Of a DNA stretch of 9,715 nt, positions 6,330-9,715 are shown in pieces. The position numbers and the translations under genes are program-made. Each line of letters opens with the position of its first letter. Positions within the stretch are counted from its first letter, which is position 1. Source of the stretch: Pirellulales bacterium (GTDB taxonomy: Bacteria > Planctomycetota > Planctomycetia > Pirellulales > JALHPA01); NCBI GenBank assembly GCA_022842745.1, contig JALHPA010000055.1:1-9715 (forward strand), given 5' to 3'. The notes beneath the pieces are model-generated. The model had not been told where the DNA came from. It did not search any database and was given only the letters and a program-made list of their open reading frames with translations.

Positions 6330-9002
6330 TCAAATCCACTTTCTCCGCAGCAGCCACGTCTTGACCGTTTGCGTGAGGACGACGTAACCCACCAGCGTGA
6401 GCGTTAATAGTGGCCAATACAGCGGCGGCAGCGGTGTAAATCCGAGATAATGGCCAAACGGCGAGAACGGCAGGGCGATGCCGATCAGCATGATTGCCGC
6501 GGACATGACGATCAGCGGCCAGGAGGAACGACTTTGTAGAAAGGGAATCCTGTTCGTGCGAATGATGTGAATGATGAGCGTCTGTGTCAGCAGACTTTCG
6601 ACGAACCAGCCCGTCTGGAACAAGCTCGCGCTGTGAGCGGCGGATTCAGACGTGCTGGTATCCCAACAATTGAATATGTACAGCATCATCAAAAACGTCG
6701 TGTAGTCGAAGATCGATGAGCAGGGCCCGATGAAAAGGATGAAACGCGTGAGCTGCTTCATATCCCAAGGGCGAGGCTTTTCGACCTGCTCGGGGTCCAC
6801 TTCGTCGGTGGGTATCGCGGTTTGGCTAATGTCGTACAGCAGGTTGTTGGCGAGAATTTGAATTGGAGCCATCGGCAAAAAGGGAACAAAGGCGCTCGCC
6901 CCCAGTACGCTGAACATGTTCCCGAAGTTGCTGCTCGCGCCCATTCGCACATACTTGAGGATGTTGGCGAACACCTTGCGCCCCTCCACGACCCCGGCTT
7001 CCAGCACGAGGAGCGACTTTTCGAGCAGGATCATGTCGGCCGATTCTTTCGCGATATCAACGGCCGTATCGACACTGATCCCCACGTCGGCGGTTCGCAA
7101 GGCGGGCGCGTCGTTGATGCCGTCCCCCATGAAGCCAACGATGTGCTGGCGGGCTTGCAACGCCTGAATGATGCGTCTCTTATGCGCTGGCGAAACGCGG
7201 GCAAACAGAGTGGTTCGGAGCGCTGCCTCGGCAAGTTGCTCGTCGCTCAGGCCCTCAACATCGCTCCCCAGCAACACGAACTCCGTGGACAGCCCGACTT
7301 CCGAGCAAATCTTACGGGCGACTAAATCGTTGTCGCCGGTGACCACCTTGACCGCGACTCCGTGCCCCTGCAACGCCTTGATTGCGGCCATCGCCGTCTC
7401 TTTCGGCGGATCGAGGAAAGCGACGTAGCCGTTCAGGATCAGGTCGCACTCATCGTCCTTGGAGTAGGGCGTGGCATCGCCCGCGACAATGCCTCTCGGC
7501 ACGATGTCCTTCGTGGCGATGGCGAGCACTCGAAAACCATCGGCAGAGAGCCGCTCATACTCCAGCTTGAGGCCGTCGATGTGAGCGTGGTCCATCGGAT
7601 ACAACTGACCGTCGAGTTCAAAGTTCAGGCAGCGTGGAAAGATCGCTTCGGGAGCTCCCTTGCTGATGATGCGATCCTTGCCTTCCGGCGTGCGAACGAC
7701 CACGGACATCACGCGGCGCTGAAAATCGAAAGGGATTTCATCGATCTTGGCATACTCGGGAATCTTGGCGTGCTTATGCGTTTCCGTATGGGCCAGCACG
7801 GCGCGGTCCAAGACACTCTTCAGCCCAGTCTGAAAGTGGCTGTTCATGTAGGCCAGCGCGAGCACACCATCATCTTCCTTCAGCACCACATCGCAGTGCC
7901 TCTCTAGGATGACACGGTCCATCGTGAGCGTGCCCGTCTTGTCGGTGCAGAGAACATCCATTGCCCCCAGATTCTGAATGGCGTTGATGCGCTTTACGAT
8001 CACCTTCTTGCGGCTCATGGCAACAGCGCCATTGGACAGGCAGACCGTCACAATCATGGGCAGCATCTCAGGTGTCAGCCCCACCGCCACGGCAATAGCA
8101 AAGAAGAATGCCTCGCCCCAATTGCCCTTGGTAAGCCCATTGATGACGAAGACCAACGGCACCATCACGAGCACGAACCGTAGGAGCAGCCAAGTGAATT
8201 GGGCAATCCCCTTGTCGAAGGCCGTTTCGGCACGCTGCTCCGAGAACGACTGAGCCATGCCGCCCAGATACGTTTCTTTGCCCGTGGTGACAACAACGCC
8301 CGTAGCGGAACCACTTTCCACGCTGGTGCCCAGGAAGGCAATGCTCGTTAGCTCGACGGGCGTCGCGGTGGCGGCATTCTTCTCGACCTCAAACTTCTCT
8401 ACGGGGAAACTCTCACCCGTGAGAGAACTTTGGATCACAAACAAGTCTTTCGCCACGAGAATGCGCACGTCGGCTGGGATCATGTCCCCTGCGGCCAGTA
8501 CCACGACGTCGCCGGGAACCAATTGCGAGACTGCAATCTCTTGGGGTTGACCGTCGCGGATAACGGTGGCCGTGACCGAGATCATGGCCTTGAGCTTGGC
8601 TGCGGCGCTGTCGGCCTTCGCCTCCTGGAAGAGTTTTATCCCCACGCCGAGGGCAATCATGAGCGTCATCATTGTCGCCGCCCGGATATCACCGGTGACC
8701 ACTGAGACGGTGGCGAGAACGGCCAGCAAGATCACCAGCGGATTGAGCACCGCATGCCAAAGCAACGTACCAAATCCCACCCGCTGGTCTTTGGCCAGAA
8801 CGTTCGGGCCGAACTCCGTCAGTCGCGACTGGGCCTCATCCTTGGTGAGCCCTTCTGGGCATGTCGCAAGTCGCTGATTGACGGCAACCGCGTCCAGCGC
8901 CGCCAACTCGACCACGATCGGCGAGACCTGAATATGCGGGCGCTCGTGCCGAATCGCGGCGAAGACGTGTTTTGGTAAGACTGCGGGGTGGACCTTGGGC
9001 AT
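6330..9002 (-). CDS. mgtA: Magnesium-translocating P-type ATPase, MgtA/MgtB type
   Basis: This is an 890-residue P3B ATPase that imports Mg2+ at the inner membrane (E. coli MgtA is of similar size). Motifs in order: TGES at 195-198 (actuator), PEMLP at 311-315 in the ion-path helix, the phosphorylation site DKTGT with Asp354, KGAPE at 448-452 (nucleotide site), TGDN at 555-558 and GDGINDAP from 626. NNLLYD at 719-724 is typical of the Mg2+ subgroup. About ten membrane segments are visible: two near 80-122, two near 267-310 and the rest after 690. All catalytic residues are intact, so it should be functional. ATG 9002 has no evident ribosome site, but the N-terminal length fits the family. The 105-bp leader contains several hairpins. 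Confidence 0.96.
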   Translation of the reverse strand: MPKVHPAVLPKHVFAAIRHERPHIQVSPIVVELAALDAVAVNQRLATCPEGLTKDEAQSRLTEFGPNVLAKDQRVGFGTLLWHAVLNPLVILLAVLATVSVVTGDIRAATMMTLMIALGVGIKLFQEAKADSAAAKLKAMISVTATVIRDGQPQEIAVSQLVPGDVVVLAAGDMIPADVRILVAKDLFVIQSSLTGESFPVEKFEVEKNAATATPVELTSIAFLGTSVESGSATGVVVTTGKETYLGGMAQSFSEQRAETAFDKGIAQFTWLLLRFVLVMVPLVFVINGLTKGNWGEAFFFAIAVAVGLTPEMLPMIVTVCLSNGAVAMSRKKVIVKRINAIQNLGAMDVLCTDKTGTLTMDRVILERHCDVVLKEDDGVLALAYMNSHFQTGLKSVLDRAVLAHTETHKHAKIPEYAKIDEIPFDFQRRVMSVVVRTPEGKDRIISKGAPEAIFPRCLNFELDGQLYPMDHAHIDGLKLEYERLSADGFRVLAIATKDIVPRGIVAGDATPYSKDDECDLILNGYVAFLDPPKETAMAAIKALQGHGVAVKVVTGDNDLVARKICSEVGLSTEFVLLGSDVEGLSDEQLAEAALRTTLFARVSPAHKRRIIQALQARQHIVGFMGDGINDAPALRTADVGISVDTAVDIAKESADMILLEKSLLVLEAGVVEGRKVFANILKYVRMGASSNFGNMFSVLGASAFVPFLPMAPIQILANNLLYDISQTAIPTDEVDPEQVEKPRPWDMKQLTRFILFIGPCSSIFDYTTFLMMLYIFNCWDTSTSESAAHSASLFQTGWFVESLLTQTLIIHIIRTNRIPFLQSRSSWPLIVMSAAIMLIGIALPFSPFGHYLGFTPLPPLYWPLLTLTLVGYVVLTQTVKTWLLRRKWI

Positions 9003-9107
9003 TGATGAGTCGCCGAACTGAGGCAGCCAGGATCTCCGGCCGGCGCTCAGGAGCGCTACGCCACGCTTCGCGTCGAGAGTCGAACTGGCGCACTGATGTT
9101 ACAGTGC
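9003..9107 (-). promoter_or_regulatory. Structured leader of mgtA
   Basis: Three perfect hairpins lie in the 105 bp before the mgtA start: GCACTG-loop-CAGTGC (9090-9107, 6 bp, 6-nt loop), ACGC-loop-GCGT (9063-9073) and GCGCT-loop-AGCGC (9043-9056). Mg2+ transporter genes often have sensing leaders, but I do not recognise the M-box consensus or the Salmonella mgtA leader. No promoter could be placed with confidence. Confidence 0.35.
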
Positions 9108-9171
9108 CTCTACTCGTAAACCCACCCGTCGCGAGTTCGAGATTACGAACCAGGGTGCGGAAGGAATCGCC

Positions 9172-9197
9172 CTGTTAACTCCGAGGGGTCTGTTAAT
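9172..9197 (+). repeat. Direct octamer repeat CTGTTAAC / CTGTTAAT
   Basis: Two near-identical octamers (9172-9179 and 9190-9197), 18 bp apart start to start, lie about 170 bp upstream of mgtA. The first is identical to each arm of the inverted repeat at 5451-5473. They are possible regulator sites or traces of an element end. Confidence 0.5.
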
Positions 9198-9206
9198 CAG
9201 AGATTC

Positions 9207-9233
9207 CGAGAGTTTTGGGGCGAGATTTTGGGG
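9207..9233 (+). repeat. Tandem repeat of CGAGA-TTTTGGGG units
   Basis: CGAGAGTTTTGGGG (9207-9220) is followed without gap by CGAGATTTTGGGG (9221-9233), the same unit less one G. With GGG at 9240-9242 and GGGGG at 9249-9253 it provides four G-runs on the plus strand that could form a G-quadruplex, competing with the first hairpin of the structured region that follows. Confidence 0.6.
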
Positions 9234-9439
9234 TGCGAAGGGAACCGTGGGGGTTCCTTTCGGACCCTGATTGCGATCTCTCGAAATGGAGATCGCTGGC
9301 CCGCCAGCGGGATCGTCGCAAACCGTTGCGGCGAAAGGCCAGAAACGCGAAACGCCCGGCGGCCGATCTCTCGGCGTCGGGCGTTAACCGGTGTGCGGGC
9401 GGGACCCGCAGAAAATCAAAAAGCTCCCCGACAAGGGGA
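9230..9439 (+). ncRNA. Candidate structured RNA: series of seven hairpins
   Basis: I see seven consecutive hairpins. H1 is 9230-9268 (about 16 pairs, one G-G mismatch, loop GTGGG). H2 is 9273-9296 (8 perfect pairs plus an inner U-G). H3 is 9300-9311 (4 pairs). H4 is 9313-9334 (9 pairs, loop ACCG). H5 is 9351-9385 (15 pairs with one bulge, loop TCTC). H6 is 9394-9410 (6 pairs). H7 is 9425-9439 (5 pairs). Wobbles at 9240/9258, 9281/9288, 9316/9331 and 9359/9377 are G-U on the plus strand and would be A-C mismatches on the minus strand. That favours a plus-strand RNA. I do not recognise a known family. A single-stranded DNA structure of a mobile element is an alternative, and the region is also open as part of a reading frame. 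Confidence 0.45.
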
Positions 9440-9715
9440 CGAACAGAGTGCAAAATCCTCAGGAAATACGGGGGTTGGGGATCAAAGCGGCGCAGAATGC
9501 GGCGCACTTGGCGCACCGAAGGGCGATTTTGGGCCGTTGTCGGGGCCGGAGATTGGTCCGGGGTTGGGTGAATCGATCGGGCGGGGATCAACCGGGCGGG
9601 GGGCGGGCGCGGGAGCGGGGTCGGACCTGGGGAAAGAGGTTGGCGAACGGTTGGACCCGGAATTGGCTGCCGTGGTTGCGGCTTGGGCTGGACTGCCTGC
9701 CGCGGTCAAGGCGGG
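9393..9715 (+). CDS. Possible C-terminal tail of a planctomycete integrase-like gene, 3' end outside the window
   Basis: The plus frame is open from a TAA at 9117 to the window edge but contains no ATG. The coordinates begin at an in-frame GTG, which is arbitrary. The first part is low-complexity (Gly, Pro, Gln, Ser). From about 9624 it reads DLGKEVGERLDPELAAVVAA and then WAGLPAAVKAG to the edge. From recall, a motif of the form DPxLAxxVxAWPxLPxxxKAGI sits at the very C-terminus of many planctomycete tyrosine integrases and neighbouring mobile genes. No integrase domain precedes it here, so it may be an orphan tail, a pseudogene remnant or chance. Strong G-richness of this strand raises the odds of a long open frame without coding. 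Confidence 0.35.
   Translation, partial: MRAGPAENQKAPRQGDEQSAKSSGNTGVGDQSGAECGALGAPKGDFGPLSGPEIGPGLGESIGRGSTGRGAGAGAGSDLGKEVGERLDPELAAVVAAWAGLPAAVKA

Larger units (their letters stand above)
3578..9200. mobile_element. Possible genomic island at the tRNA-Ser 3' end
   Basis: The stretch begins exactly at a tRNA 3' end, carries a recombinase with its DUF2924 partner, and then holds metal transporters unrelated to the dnaX neighbourhood. Its base composition is visibly less G/C-skewed than dnaX and the peptidase gene. No second copy of the tRNA 3' end is seen in the window, so the right edge is a guess based on the repeats near 9172-9233. The transporters may instead be resident genes and only 3578-5377 mobile. 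Confidence 0.35.

Noticed and set aside
6311..6330. Terminator for mgtA (AATGT-loop-ACATT followed by TCGTTTT on the minus strand)
   Set aside because: The stem is only 5 AT-rich pairs and overlaps the stop codon; too weak to call.
9060..9135. tRNA-like sequence on the minus strand (GTAGAGG, a stem-loop, then GTTCGACTC)
   Set aside because: The anticodon-like stem leaves a 6- or 8-nt loop, the T stem has two mismatches and no acceptor stem pairs, so it is not an intact tRNA.
9351..9388. Integron attC-like site (AACGCCC ... GGGCGTTAAC)
   Set aside because: The right end GTTAACC does not fit the GTTRRRY core and the left end does not fit RYYYAAC; no integron integrase is in the window.
1..9715. 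CRISPR array
   Set aside because: No set of regularly spaced identical repeats of 20 bp or more was seen on reading the window.

Overview
The window looks like chromosomal DNA of a GC-rich planctomycete, probably Pirellulales-like. This rests on recalled family features: a DnaX with a polar N-terminal extension, an M28 peptidase fused to PDZ domains, the trio of small ORF, DUF2924 protein and serine recombinase, a tRNA gene without an encoded CCA, and patchy Shine-Dalgarno signals. No taxonomic search was possible.

Left part (1-3577), core genome. On the minus strand, in transcription order, there is an M28 metallopeptidase with two PDZ domains (1740-3347). It is followed by a consensus-like promoter (1654-1682), a small bacterial SRP RNA (1523-1632) and dnaX (1465 to beyond position 1). 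The order SRP RNA then dnaX is the one known from Bacillus subtilis. The dnaX frame carries a run of ten A just after the clamp-loader domains, and both alternative frames stop within five codons of it. That is the layout expected for slippage making a short gamma form and a long tau form. A tRNA-Ser(GCU) gene (3491-3577) lies on the plus strand.

Middle part (3578-9002), probable island. Directly against the 3' end of the tRNA sits a minus-strand operon: a 69-aa ORF, a DUF2924 protein and a serine recombinase that has lost its C-terminal part. Two metal transporters follow, transcribed towards each other: a VIT1/CCC1-family protein (5587-6282, plus) and an MgtA-type Mg2+ P-type ATPase (6330-9002, minus). 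Copies of the octamer CTGTTAAC lie upstream of both transporters and could be shared control sites or boundary marks.

Right part (9003-9715). The mgtA leader (minus strand) can form several hairpins. It is followed by octamer repeats, a tandem TTTTGGGG-type repeat and a dense series of seven hairpins (9230-9439), whose wobble pairs are G-U only when read on the plus strand. This is the best candidate here for an undescribed structured RNA. An open plus-strand frame runs off the right edge and ends in a segment resembling the C-terminal tails of planctomycete integrases.
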